A stretch of DNA of 47,950 bases from Ophiocordyceps camponoti-saundersi (nom. inval.) (GCA_003339415.1 PDHQ01000266.1:1-47950); one strand, 5' to 3'. Positions 21,288 through 33,889 are shown, counted from the first letter of the stretch. Translations and numbers: made by a program. Notes: a model not told the origin generated them from the letters alone.

Positions 21288-23839
21288 TCCTGTAAATCCC
21301 CTCTCATTGAACCCGTAAGCCCAGGACGGTCATCATGTCTATGTATGAGTCAAGATAGGCTCAGTTCTAAAGGTGCTTCATCAAATGGTAAGAATGCAAA
21401 GGTGATAACATCATCAGAACCTCATCTTCTCTAGCTATAATCTACTCTCCACCAATCCTCAGCTCCCAGACCAATACCAGAAACTGCCTCAGTCTTCAAC
21501 CCACCACTAACACGCTCCAATCCAAGCATCCCCCTCAAAGACATGTCATGACGGAGGCTTCAAACTCAACATGCTCAAAAGTTTAAAGCACGACCTGAGA
21601 GGCTCCTCACACTTCTTTCCCCAGTTCGGCTCCTCCTGACATACCCCGTCCGACATCAGTCTCCAACTATTTCAAGCAAAACGAACGGGTGTCCTCCTCA
21701 CCTGCTGTTCATCCGCTGCTTTGCCTGCACTCTCCTTTGAACTCTCCTTCGGATTACTCTCGATCTTGGCGAACTGACTCGCCACCCGTTTAAAGCATGG
21801 AGTGGGAATAGAGCACTGTATTGAACCATCAACTCGTGCTTCGTAAACCAGTGTCAGAAACGCTTTACCTGGCTCGCGAGCGAGGCTCTTTTAACCACTG
21901 ATTTACAGATCGTGTGAGAACCAGTGTCCTCGGTTTGGGTAGAGAAGACAAGGGGTGGTTACCGGTTGGTGTGAATTCAAGGCCAGTCGCCCCGACCAAC
22001 AGCACGCCCAAGATGGCGACAGCCTATCAGAGAGCTTAGCAACGACGGTCACGTATTTACAGCAAACGACGAGTCAAACTTGCTTTCATACTCGCTTTCG
22101 TAGTAGTCGTTCTTTCTCAGCGGCCGTTGGCGATCAATGTCATGTCACACGAGCCAGCTAACGTCTTCTCCGCGACAGACGCCCTCCTCTTATATGCGCT
22201 ACGTTCGAAGGCCCGGTGCTCGTGACGAAAGCACATTTCTATCGATTTCAGAGTAGCTTCGCTGCGTCGGACATTTTTTTTTCTTAGACAGAGTCGACTC
22301 GGATAAAGTCCGTTCTTCTCAGACAAAGGATGAGACTAAGTTGCGTCGTTCCGTTGATGGGGTTGAGCGGGTTGTGGACTGTGTTGAGCAGGAGGGTTGG
22401 CGAGTAACAGCAACTAACTGCTTGTATGGGAAGAGAACTCACTGGATGTTGTGCGTTATACGACTTCAATCTCTTAAGAGGACATGTCTTGGGTATCGAC
22501 GTTATGCTTGTTTCCGTACTTTGAGTATCCGTACAAGGAGAAACAATGTCTCTTCACGGCTAGAGAGAGACGCTGTTTCTGCAGGACAAAAGTGTTCAAC
22601 GGCCTTTGAGATCAGTTCATATTGCGACGTTTATCCCATCTATGCATCACAATAACAGTGAAACCGAAACGAAGACGAAGCAGATGTTCCATCATGGACA
22701 CTCCGAATCAGCTGACAGTTCACGTTGAAGAGTAAACGTCTTGTATGGAATGTTCGGCATTCCCGAGTCTGCTACTCATCTCCCGATGGCGTCCAACCAC
22801 CTAGAGCAATGCCGGGGATAGAAGCTCTCTCTGGGGAAAACGATGAAGGAAGCCGGAGGGAAAGCAGCACGTCTTTTCGAGTCGTTGCTCAATATCGGCG
22901 CTCTGATAGTGACTCGATACTGCTTCATGCAAACCCGTTTCCCATGGAAAAATAACAGATATAGAATTACACTATTGCTTCTCGTTGCTTGAATCTTGGA
23001 CTGAAGGTGTCATCTGCTGCGACCGACGAAGAGCCTTCCATAGAGTTGACGTTTATTATGCGAATCAATCTTTGTCTACTTGTTCTCTCAAATCTCCCTC
23101 TAAACTCTGGAACATCAAGCCAAATGCTTGAAGCCAGTCGTGAGCATCATCACAACGCGTAGCCGTACCAGCTCAAAGCTACCTGAAGCGAGGGAATCAA
23201 TCCTTCATCACCATAGACAGCAGAACAAGCATAAAAGAATCCATCTTCCATCAACCCCAGCCATCAACAAAGCAAGAACCTAACGAAACAGCAGATTCAG
23301 CTCGTCCCTAGCCCAGGCACCTCAATCCTTTCCCCCCCCTCCCTTTTAAAGGGGCGGCTGGGGATAGTCTGACGGTGTTAAGTCTAGACCGGTTAGCATC
23401 ATCTTGCACCACAGCGAGTGAGTAACTTGGTCTTGACTCACCATGACGAGAAGCGTGTTAGCCTTATTAGCTCGTTTACAGAGCGCGTTGCTGAGCAGCT
23501 TGTAGCGCGTAAATACACCGTTGTGTTTATCGTGAATTCTTCAGTTTATATAATGATGGACACTATGTGAACTCGTCATCATTCATTGTCATAACTCACC
23601 TTCATCCGTAGATGCTTCAACGGTCTTGAAATGCTGCCGGATTGCTCCCAGAAAGTCGTCTTCTCGATGGAAAAAGACAAGAAAGAGCCCCTGGCCTCGA
23701 ACCTCAAGCTCGAATGGCATGCCAATATCCGTGTCTCGGAAGAAAAGTCGATCATGGACGGCCTAAACTCGATACCAACCGTAGGCGCAGTGGGCTAACG
23801 AGGAGATGGTAACGTGAGAAAGGGGTGAGCCCCTAACAG

Positions 23840-23861
23840 AGAGAGAGAGAGAGAGAGAGTA
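23840..23861. repeat. (GA)n microsatellite upstream of the phospholipase gene
   Basis: About ten GA dinucleotides lie roughly 75 bp before the putative start codon, followed at once by TATATA. Given its position, this GA/TATATA stretch may belong to the core promoter. Confidence 0.6.
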
Positions 23862-23935
23862 TATACCCGTGGACTGGTCCCAAAACCCGTCCTCTAGGGT
23901 CTCTTCAAGGGGTAGGAAGCTCAGAGGGCTCCAGA

Positions 23936-26181
23936 ATGGCAGTCTCCGTTACTCGGTCATGCCTCTGGCTGGTAGCTATCGTTTCCCTTCTGGCGGGAGA
24001 CGCTCAAGCGGAGGCAACTCAAGCAAACGAGGTGCACAACCAAGGCACGAACCACCAAACAGCCCCTTCTATGCCGATCCTCAACTGACTCCGGTCCGAG
24101 AAAACAGTTGTCCAAGCTGTTGCCGAGGCAAAAGCTGCAGCCCTACGGACAAATGCGGCAGACAGTCAAGGCAAGATTGGCTTCCAACCCCTTACAACAA
24201 ACCCTCAACTAACAAGCCCCTTCTTTCCCCCCCCAAACAGTCGTCCACGTCCTATCCGACATCGTCCTAGACGCCTCAGAAGCATTCGCCTCGCCCGAAA
24301 ACAACTCAATCGCCTTGGGGAGATGGGCAAGCGAAGTGCTAAGCGGCTACGCCCCAACCCCAGTCTCCTGTCCAGCTCAAAGGCCTAGAATCCGAGACGG
24401 CTCGACAATCTCCCCGCAAGAAAAGGCGTGGCTTTATCGACGACGGAAACAGACTGCGCCTCACATCCGTGACCTGCTGCGACGGATAGACATCCCAGAC
24501 TTCAACAGCGATGACTATCTTCTAGGCGATCGGGGCTCGAACAGCTGGCCTAACATCGGCATCGCCGTCTCCGGGGGTGGGTATCGCGCTATGCTTACGG
24601 GCGCTGGCGCTCTGAGTGCGTGGGATAGTCGTACGCTGGGAAGTACGGAGAAGGGAGGGCTCGGTGGTCTGCTTCAGAGCACGACGTATCTGTCTGGTCT
24701 GTCTGGCGGAGGCTGGCTTGTGGGAAGCATCTACGCCAACAACTTCACCTCTGTCCAGCAGGCGATTCAGTCACCCAACACATGGCGACTCGAGACGAAC
24801 ATTCTCGGCTATACGAAGACGATGAAGAGTTTCGGAGCCAACCTCGTAGCCTGTGAGTTTACGTATGGAATGTCTATGGTTGTTTGATGGCGGGCTAACT
24901 CCTCCATCGCCAGCACAACCGCGTATCAAGCAACTCATCAGAGAAATCATCGAAGCCGTCAAGTCAAAGCGAAAAGCAGGCTTCAAAACCTCAGCCGCAG
25001 ACTACTGGGGCCGCGCACTCTCATCTCAACTCATCAACCTACCGCAAGGCGGTCCCAGCCTAACCTTTTCCTCCATCGCCTCCGACGCAGCCTTCTCATC
25101 CGGAAACCTCCCCGTTCCTCTGATCGTAGCCGACGGCGCGTCTCCAGGCCAGACGCCGTTGCCGGTGAATACCACGGTGTTTGAGTTCTCGCCTTGGGAG
25201 ATGGGTTCGTACGACGACTCTTTGAATGGGTTTGCGCCTTTGAGATATCTTGGTTCGAGATTCGAGACTGGCCTTGTTCCGCCTAATGAGAGATGTGTCG
25301 TCGGCTTTGACAATACGGGCTTCGTCATGGGAACTTCGAGCTTCTTGTTTAACCAGATCGTCGACAGACTCAAGGATCCGAAGGGAACTGGCCTCCCCGC
25401 TGTCCTCGTGAAGAGTTTCGCTTTCCAGTTGCTGAAGCCGACTATCATACGCGTCCTTGATGCCGTCTCTTCCAAGATCAGCCTTGAAGGCGCTTTCTGG
25501 GCGCCGAATCCGTTCAAAGGCTGGAACCGCTACTTTAACCCTACGGCTCGATCTGATAACCTGGTGATTGTCGACGGAGGCGAAGACGATCAGAATGTTC
25601 CCCTGCAGCCTCATCTGCTCATCGATCGAAAGGTTGACGTCGTCTTCGCTGTCGATTCTTCTGCGAACACGCATCTGAACTGGCCCGATGGCGGATCACT
25701 CATCGCAACCTACCGACGCTCGATCGAGCTGGCGTCACGAAAGATGAGCTTCCCACCCGTTCCGGGGAAGAACAGCTTCATCAACCTCGGTCTCAACTCG
25801 AGGCCTACCTTCTTCGGCTGTGACGCGCACAAGCTCAGAGCCCCGACTCCTCTCATCGTCTATCTCCCTAATTATCCCTACCTCACCTTTTCCAACATCT
25901 CGACCTTTAGCCTGGCGTTTCTGCCGGAGCAGAGAGATGAATTAATTGCTAATGGAGCGGCTGTTGCTACTCAGCTGAACGCGGCTCGTGATCCGGAGTG
26001 GCCTGTTTGCGTTGGCTGTGCTATTCTGGCTCGCAGTTTTGATCGTACTCGGACGAGTGTTCCTGATAGTTGCAAGAGATGCTTTAGCAGGTATTGCTGG
26101 AAGGGTCAGGTTGATGAGGCACAGCCTCTTGAGTACGAGCCTTCTATATATAGTCAAACTATAGGCTCCTCCACGCAGTAG
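23936..26181 (+). CDS. Secreted lysophospholipase / phospholipase B
   Basis: The body is certain: exons 24241-24852 and 24914-26181 joined by a 61-bp intron (GTGAGT, GCTAAC branch, CAG). The 5' part is inferred: signal-peptide exon 23936-24031 and small exon 24101-24164, with weaker splice sites (GTGCAC..GAG and GTCAAG..CTAAC..CAG); the whole stays in phase at 679 aa. Motifs are SGGGYRAM (oxyanion region), GLSGGGWLVGS (nucleophile Ser208) and VDGGEDDQN (catalytic Asp478), the layout of fungal phospholipase B/patatin-cPLA2-like enzymes. Many cysteines and sequons fit a secreted glycoprotein that hydrolyses acyl chains of (lyso)phospholipids. Cysteines near the C-terminus (VCVGCAI, SCKRCFSRYCW) match the family; I see no clear GPI signal. 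The N-terminal extension before GYAPTPVSCP is longer than usual and is the least sure part. Confidence 0.85.
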
Positions 26182-26817
26182 GGGGGCAAAAAAAAAGAGA
26201 CAGCATGGGAGTAAAGGTTTCTCTTTGGGGGGGGGGGGGTTTTCAGTGGCGACGAAGGCAGTTTTGATAGGCGGTTCAAGTAGAGGAAATGTCTATTCCC
26301 TTACTGCTGTGCTGTGCCTTTACAAGTCCCCTTCTGGTTTACAGCATGGTGATGGGCATCTATAGAGATTCCAACCCTGTCGATGAATATATTCACCGAG
26401 AAGACATTCGATGATCTATTCACCGAAAAGACATGACCAAATCATACGAGATCATCCACGACAACTTGACTCAAAACCACATCCATGATCCTCAAAAGCA
26501 TAGACACGTATCAACGGTAAAACCCTCCTCCATCTAAGCTTCATCATCCAGTCTATATCAGCAAGGAGCTGTCGCAACAAGACACACCAAACACCTTTGA
26601 CTCCCAATCTCGAAGAAACGGATGCTCTCTCTTTTTAATTCCAATCCGTTTCACAAAGAAATGCCTCCCCCCTTCCTCAACCTTGTCCCAGCCTCCAAGA
26701 ACAACGGTCTCAGCCATCTCATCCAGCCTCCATTCCCACAGAATTAAATCTCTTTCTTCGAAACCCAGACTAAGATGGAAGTCTCCAATACCGAGGGGGG
26801 GTTTTGGCTCAGTCCCC
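26182..26817. other. Convergent spacer
   Basis: Between the 3' ends of the phospholipase (+) and the DHA2 transporter (-). It holds a run of 13 G (about 26228-26240) and an imperfect repeat around ATTCACCGA(G/A)AAGACAT (about 26391 and 26420). No gene is recognised. Confidence 0.45.
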
Positions 26818-28529
26818 TCACTGTACATCCATTGGATCATCCTTTTCCCCCTCGTCAGACTTTGCTTCACCCAGTTTCTGGCCCTTGGCTGTGAGGCCTA
26901 TGACTGTAGCCAGGCAGGCACAGACGATGCAAAAGTAAAACGCCACCCTGATACCGTACACGTAGCAGTCGATGATGATGGGCTGCAGTTTCGGGTTCGT
27001 AAAGGCTCTTCGAATCTCCGTTGCGCCCACCTGGACCAGAGCTGTCTTGTCGACTTCTGGGGCTGCCTGCTTGACGCTGTGCACCAGCGTGTTGACGAAG
27101 GCGGCCTGAGCACCGGAAACTATGTACGCGCTTCCAATGCCTTGGAAGACTGGTTTGATCTTGTTAGAGCGAGAGTGTTGCTGTGAGTATAAGAAGGAGA
27201 CTCACAGAGAAGCATGCCAGTAGCTGAAGCCAAGTCCTTTGTCGAGACGTTGCCCTGGACTGCAATCAAGGGGATCTGACAGGCAATTCCCCAGCCGATG
27301 CCGGCGATCATCTGGTAGGCTATCCAGTTCCCGGCCGGGGTGTTCTGGTCCAGGGTGGTCAACAGGCCGGCGCCTACAGCGGCAGCGGCGCCACCTCCAA
27401 CCAGCAGCAGCTTGTAGCGGCCGGTGATGGCGACCAAGGCTCCGGTGAGCGAAGTGGAAACGCTTATCGTGATGATGAAAGGAAGGTTCTCGATGCCGCT
27501 CATCGTAGGGCTGCTGTTGTGAGCGGACTGGAAATACACAGGCAGGAAGTAAACGGCTGTATAGTAACCGCCGGAGAAGATGAGGGTGAAGGCAAACATG
27601 GTGAAGTTCCTCCTGTCTCTCATCAACCGAGGCGGCACCATGGACCGCTCGTCTTGATATCGATGCAGCACGATCCAGCAGGCAACCAGGACGGCGAATC
27701 CGACGATAAGACCGACGACGAGAGACGAGCCCCATGAGTGTGACACGCCGCCGTACTGGACAGCCAACGTATAGCAGATGGTGGCGCCGATGACGAGGAC
27801 GATGCCGGCCGGATCCATCTGTCGTAGCTTCTCGCCCATGGTAGCCTTTTCCGTCGTCGTTCCCGGCGCGTGGAAGAAGAGGAAGATGACGACAGCAGAA
27901 ATGCCGCCAACGGGCAGGTTGATGTAGAAACACCATCTCCAGCTCAACTTATCAGTCAAGACACCGCCCAGGATAGGGCCTATAGCACTAGCGAGTCCGT
28001 ACGCCGCTCCGAGAACGCCCGTCAAAGCGGGTCTTTGCCTCGGGGGAGCGGAGAAGCCGATGATGGTGTAAGAGCCGGCGCCGAGACCGGCTGCGCCCAT
28101 GCCGGCTACGGCGCGGCCGACAATGAGCGTCTCGGAGTTACGGGCTGCGCCGCAGATGGCGGACCCGAGCTCGAAGATGAAGATGGCGATGAGAAAGGTT
28201 GTCTTGAGCGGGAAGTATTTGTATACCTTGCCCCCTTTTTTTTTCGTAGGTCCCCGACGGAGGGTTAGCTGGGTGTTCAAGGGGGGGGGGGGGAAGGGAG
28301 TTGTGTGATGGGATGGAGAGGAGAGGAGAGGAGAGATGAGAGAGGAGAGGAGAGAGGAGAGGAGACTGACGCACAAGTCGATTGAAAGGCGGCTGAGAAT
28401 GTGAAAAAGGCACTGCTGTACCATCCAACCTTGTCCAGACCCTTGAACTCGTCTGTGATCTTGGGGATAGCCGTGGCAACGATGGTCTGTTTTCAAGAGT
28501 TAGAAGCTTTTTTCCCTCGGTTCAACCTC

Positions 28530-28569
<40 letters not shown>

Positions 28570-28790
28570 CATCATCATCATCATCCTCATCATCATCGTC
28601 GTCTTCATCATCATCATCAACTGACCATATCAAGCGAGAGCAGTATATTGCTCAACACAAGAGCCAAAACAATCAACACCATCTTATAACCAGGCGGATA
28701 TTCCCCATCGTCGTTATTCCTCTTCTCCGCTTGCCCATCTTGCTTCTCTCCGTCTTCGGAGCCACTTGAACTGATAGAAGGTCGCTCCAT
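26818..28790 (-). CDS. DHA2-family (14-TM) MFS drug/toxin efflux transporter
   Basis: Four exons: 28790-28626, 28486-28375, 28234-27206 and 27149-26818 (introns 139, 140 and 56 bp), giving 545 aa. Family marks are [24 protein letters not shown] at the first helix, [38 protein letters not shown] (motif in TM4-5), [20 protein letters not shown] (antiporter motif C) and [12 protein letters not shown]. The C-terminal tail is acidic. These match fungal proton antiporters of the 14-spanner group that export drugs or secondary metabolites across the plasma membrane. The first two introns consist largely of simple sequence. The third acceptor has a clear CTAAC branch. The substrate is unknown and no biosynthetic cluster is adjacent. 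Confidence 0.9.
28277..28370. repeat. Poly-G and GGAGA repeat inside intron 2 of the DHA2 gene
   Basis: A G run of about 12 (28280-28292) is followed by GAGGAGA-type repeats (28314-28366). Both lie within the 140-bp second intron. On the coding strand the tract is C/T-rich and sits between donor and branch point. Confidence 0.7.
28531..28620. repeat. (CAT/GAT)n microsatellite filling intron 1 of the DHA2 gene
   Basis: Nearly 90 bp of CAT triplets with a few CCT, CGT and CTT variants. It starts right after the donor site of intron 1 (on the minus strand the donor runs directly into the GAT repeat). Confidence 0.85.
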
Positions 28791-30632
28791 CACATCCTCG
28801 TCGAGGCCGGTATGAATCTATGTGGCTTTTTCTCCTAATGAGTAGGTATGCAAACGTAGCCACTTTTCAGGCCTTCCGGAAAGGTGATGGGGATGGTGGT
28901 TGTTTGGCGCGTCGTGCTAATCTTTATACCCTCTTTATTCGGCTTCGCTCTGACTGGATGCCTGGTCTCGGATGAGAACTGAGCCGGTTGGTATATATAA
29001 AGGGGTGGTGTTCCTCCTTTTTTTCCCACTCCTCCTCCGATACTTGTCGCCATCTGCACACTTGTATTCTGTGTCGTCACTGTCTCATCGCGAGTCTGAG
29101 CCTCGTCACTTTTCGGCAGAGTTATGCGGCTGGAGCCTGATCCGCTCATGGAAGTTTTGGCTTGCTAACGGCCAACCGTCGGTGACTGGTATGTAAGTGG
29201 TCTGAACCCCCCCCCCTCCTCTTTCTCCCCCCTCATGACTGTCTCTTCTCTGTTAAATCCTTTTCTTTTTTGCCTCGCTCATCATCTCTTGGAATAGCTT
29301 TGGAATCAGAGTCTCAAGCAGATGAAAAAGTCGATATTCGATCAACGGTAATAAACCGCTTCGACCTCTATCGCCACCACTAACCAGGCCTTGTCTTCTT
29401 CCCTCTTGTTGCAGCCAGAGAAGAAAACGTGTTCAGCCTCCTTCGGGGACTCTAGAAGACGAGAGTGGGCCTTGGAATGAGTCAAGGCGGCTGAATAGAG
29501 CGTGCCGGTTGGTGGAAGTGCGCCCTTGCTGCTTGAGTCTCCTTTGGGGGGGGGTTTCCCCTTTGACTTTAACAGACAGGCAGGCGTTTTATCTTGTCAA
29601 TTTGATGGAGACTTTGTTTCTTCTTTTCCCGCCTGAGCTGGGTTGACGGTTGTTCGAGGTTCTACTGTAGCTGGCCTGACCACAAGTACGAGATGCAGGG
29701 GCCGTAGCTAAAACCACTCTATAGCTTCTGTTAGAAGAGAAGTTTATCTTCGTCTTTACAGTGAGTATCATTGAAGCATGTGAAGCAATTGCGTTGCGAG
29801 AGACTCTTGATCAAACCACAGCTTGACCACACAATACCTACCTACGCAACCCCCTGGCAAGCACAGCTCTCAACCCCCTTCAGCCCGCTCCAGTCCCTTC
29901 AACCGGCCCGACCCGATTCCTCAGCCTCGAATGCGAAGCAAACAAAGAAAAAAACAAGGAAAGAATAATCAAGATGATTCCTTGATCCGGAAAACAAGTG
30001 TCACCAGCAAGGGAGACTGATGCCTGGACATGTTCGAAATCCCTCATCTGCCAAACATGCGCAATTGCAGACCGAGGTCGAGAAATGAGCATTACGGATG
30101 TGAGGAAATTCCCCGTCGTGGCTGATGCTGGAGTCGGGGTGAGAAATCGTGGCATAGTCTGGAAAGCTGTGTTGAAACATGGCCAGCCACCTTTTGGCCC
30201 TCTGTTTGTTGTCAGCTTTAGCTATGGATTTCATCGTTACGCTTTGTGAGGGGCTATAAAGACTGAGGAGTCGTGACGTGGGGGTTTTTATTGGGTTGTT
30301 GGTGCTGATACGGCTTCGGTGGGAAATGAGGCATCGTTACGTCTTGACGGCTTCCAAGCATAGAGATAGAGGCTCGCTGAGCCATTAGCTGATTGCTTCG
30401 AGTCTCGGAAAAGGACGAGCTGGGCCGAGATATGAAGAGTAATCAGTCTTCAAGGTCAAGGATGCGAGTTTCCCTGGTCAGAGGCGTGGAAACCAACAAT
30501 GGCCATCGGTAATCCGTGCATTGTACGAAGAGGCGTGAAACGGCTTCTAACAGTTGGATTCAGTAGCAAACGCAGTCGGATAATTTCTTTTCTTACCGCT
30601 TATACGCGTGCATAGTTTGTGTCACAGAGTCC

Positions 30633-31003
30633 ATGTCTATTCGAGGGAAAGCTTCCTCGCTGATGAGGGCAGGCTGTAATGTATGTCAGCTCAGCGCGTC
30701 AGTTCTTCAACTGACTCATCTCAAATACGCAGCAGCTCTGCTATGATGAGTGAACGAGAGTTGAGCTGCATACTAAGTCACGTCCAGTCTCTCTCCATTG
30801 GTCTCTTTCTAGGATGCCCATCGCTGCCTTTCCCACTGCCTCGCTGACGCGGGGGATGGCGCCGTGGCGGATGACGCCCCCAGAGGCCTTGTTGCGGACT
30901 TCATCCTGGCCCGGGATCGCATCGCAAAGTTGCGGATAAACTTCAAGATGGCAGGGGACAACCGTCTGATCCCATCCGTAGCAACTTCAACATGGCTAAC
31001 CGG
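30633..31003 (+). pseudogene. Candidate small gene or gene remnant (exon-like GC-rich block)
   Basis: An ATG at 30633 opens 16 codons ending at a textbook donor GTATGT (30681). A second block, 30813-31003, starts right after TTTCTAG and ends right before GTAAGT. It is GC-richer than its surroundings and open for 64 codons (including ADFILARDRIAKLRINFKMA). The two blocks join in phase (intron 132 bp). Any third exon from the nearby TATAG acceptor (about 31060) would stop within two codons. The opposite strand is also open over most of the block. It may be a short gene, a relic of a larger one, or chance; I do not recognise the sequence. Confidence 0.2.
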
Positions 31004-33786
31004 GTAAGTTCGGTGCCTGTGTTAATGCAATTTCCATCGGTATGGCGCTTCGCCTCTATAGACAATGACGTTGAGCGGTAAACTGGATATTGCACCGCTA
31101 TCTTCAAAGACATCATCCATAGCTCCCACACTGACTGTCTACCCTGCGTGATTGAACTCTTCCCGCTTGGATACGACCTTGATGATATCTCGATAAACGA
31201 GCATCACAGCAGATAGAACAAGGAAGACTAGAGAATTACCTGTTGGCACGTAATTTCCGAGCTTATATTCTGACTCTTTGCGTCCATATCTTGGGAGGTC
31301 ACCGCCTGATTGACCAGCGTTGGCCGAAGTCACCCTTGCTGATAAGAAGCACCCCGACTGGAGCACGGAACACTTCTTGTCGATGCCTGACGCGCCTAAA
31401 TCGCTTAAGCTTGATAACTGTAACGAGGTGATATTTCAGGAACTTCCCATCAGGAAGAAGAAATACCACAATAACTTACCCCTGAAGGCGGCTTACTTCG
31501 AAGAGCGAGCCGAAAGATAGTCCGTGAGAAAAAAGACAAGACGACGGGCGGCAGGAAGAGACCCTCAAGGTAATTGATAACCTTGAAAACAGTGTCATCC
31601 AGACAAGGAAGTCTGTTCCGAACTTGATTCCGGAAGTGATGAGATGGACTCAAACCCAAGTTCACAAACAGGTTTGAAACAAGGCGGCAAATCACGGCTG
31701 GAAATGTCTTTGACTCGGCCATCGGTAAGTGAGATGGGTGTATGGCTTACGAATATGAAAGATAGTGAAGTTGGTTGTACCAATCAGAAGAAGCAGATCC
31801 AAGCCCTCCGTCTATGTAGGACCGGGTTTCAACCGGAGACGAAACCACAACGTGGCTGCGAGACTTGAGCCCGTATTTTCGCGGGGATGTTGACTCTTCT
31901 CTTCTGTTGAACGCTTTTGGCAGCTTTATAGTATGGCTCGTAACTCTTGTGAGGAAGAGTATAGCTTCTGCGAACTGTTTCACGGGTCATATCTGAGGGA
32001 TCGACCGAAGAAGGGGAGCGTCTTCTGCAGTGACCTTCTCTTTCTTGGGATAGTTGCTGCCGTTTGACTCTAGCTTTTCTCGGCAGTCTCTTTGCGAGAT
32101 GATATCGAGTGCCGTTATGCACTTTGTCTAATTCTGCTGATCCTATCTTGGTAGACCCTTAATAGACCCCGACACAAGGCCGGTCATGTCTTTCGTCACT
32201 TCTTGGAGAGCCGATTTCACCTGCTTCCCCTGGAGGAGAAAAGGTTCCCGTTCTGATGACTCGCGTGGCTGATATGAGTAGGAATCTTGCGTAGAGAGGC
32301 GTGGCTATTACAGTATGACTCCTCATTAATTTCCATACGGACTGTTAGAGTCAAGTATTTGGCCGGTGGCCCTGACAATTGACCAGCACGTGATACGTCA
32401 CGCGACGTCGAGACTATCTGATTTAATTTTCCACACGGACAGACAGTTTCACGTGATGCTACCACAGATTTTTTGTAGCTGCAAAGGCGAAATCCATCTT
32501 CTACCGTCAGCTCCCATCATCACCATCTTCCCAGCACCCGCAACCATCCGCTCCCACCTCTCAGTCTCCGCCCTATACAAAATGGTATAGCCGGGGCTCC
32601 GCAGTGACAGCCCCGTCGCAATAATAGCGTAAGTGGATTCCCTTGGTCTTGGCAGGAAGAAAAATCTCCGAGCAAAATGATGATATCGATTTCACTCGCC
32701 GAACTGAAATCTACCCGTGTGGATTCTTGATCTGGGCAATGGTTTCGCCCGCTGTCTGACTGCTTACTGTCTATGTGGACGCTCTTTCTATTTTACTCTG
32801 AAGGCTTATCATCCAGCTGGCTAACTTGGGTTCAGGTTCAGCCCATTTGTCTGTCAACGTCTGCGATTTTGGCGGACCATCGCGCTCTAGACAACAATGA
32901 CTATATCTACTCATCATTCATCCGTCTTCCGTCATTCAGTGCATATGATCGAGAGAGGCTGATCACGACCCCCACCATACCAAATCATCCACGCTTCACC
33001 GCTAGCTGAAGAGCACATCAGCTCGTCTCTCCCCGTCAAGATTCCAGAGAAATGCACCAGCCAAAAAGTAACCCCAGGCCTGCCAGACGCCTTGCCCTCA
33101 AAGTCAGATATGCAGTTTCTACGAGCCCACGATGAGTGGCTACAATGCGTGCGCTGTCGGGAATGCGCCCCACGTCACTTCCATGCCGCGTCTCAGCCAG
33201 TTCCTGCGGGCGGCGTGGCGCAATTCCACCGTCGACGTCTAGTTGCCCCCACTCTCTGTCGATAGCCACGAGGTTTCCACGCTGCCTCTAAGCCGAGACT
33301 CATCGCCTTGTATCCGTAGTCGACGTTAGTGGAGCTGAAGGTCTGCTGGAGGCTTATTATCGCTTGCTAAGTATGTCTTTCAGTGAGACAAGGGTAGGCT
33401 TCACATCGCATGGCAGGTTGTCCATCTCGCAACTGTGGTTCGATCGATGCAAATTGTTTTGCAGGCAGCGGCATCATCTTGTTGTGATGCTTCGATACGT
33501 TTACGATGTCTGTCAATCAGGGACTTGAAGCTGTCGACTGCGCTCGAACTGCGACACCAGCAACCGAATGGAAAGCACGCCCTACCAGGCCTGCCACGAG
33601 AAATGACCAGCTCGCTAGGTGGAAGTCATCGTGGCCGGCCCCTTTTTTTTCTTCCCAACCTCAGTCTTAGCAACCCAGCTTAAACTGTCTCGTCTTGGTT
33701 TTGCCATCCAAACCACATGGCAAGTAAAATGTATGTATGAGGCTGGGGCATCTTCTGTAGAGCATTGAAACCTCTCACTCACGGGA

Positions 33787-33792
33787 TATAAA
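33787..33792 (+). promoter_or_regulatory. TATA box of the His-rich secreted-protein gene
   Basis: TATAAA sits 98-103 bp upstream of the ATG at 33890, in context GGGATATAAAGCAG. Strong TATA boxes in fungi often go with highly or conditionally expressed genes. The assignment is by position and sequence only. Confidence 0.5.
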
Positions 33793-33889
33793 GCAGTCAA
33801 GTGATCTGCAATAATCGTAACAGTTTCAAGCAGCTCTTCCCATCTCTCATCTGCCAAAGACAGCTCACCATTTCCCAAGAAGTGACAAG

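Larger units (their letters stand above)
20574..23935. other. Long gene-poor interval (~3.4 kb)
   Basis: It separates the divergent FluG and phospholipase genes, so both promoters are inside. I see a CACGTG E-box-like site near 21115, a GAA/GAT microsatellite (21250-21287), a GA run (23840-23861), a GGAGGA tract near 20700-20730 and a CCTA repeat near 21008-21025. Frames of up to 104 codons exist but have no domain features. A non-coding transcript cannot be ruled out from sequence alone. Confidence 0.5.
28791..33889. other. Long gene-poor interval (~5.1 kb)
   Basis: No frame here gives a protein I recognise. A 104-codon minus-strand frame at 28835-29149 is low-complexity. The interval includes the DHA2 promoter, a weak exon-like candidate at 30.63-31.00 kb and the promoter of the His-rich secreted protein. 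GC content looks ordinary and CpA is abundant, so it is not RIP-decayed. Confidence 0.5.

Noticed and set aside
26818..28790. Secondary-metabolite cluster around the efflux pump
   Set aside because: No core synthase, oxidoreductase set or pathway regulator lies nearby; the reductase is 25 kb away.
28835..29149. 104-codon minus-strand frame just upstream of the DHA2 gene
   Set aside because: Low-complexity Ser/Thr/Pro-rich, no domain, no splice support; more likely promoter DNA.
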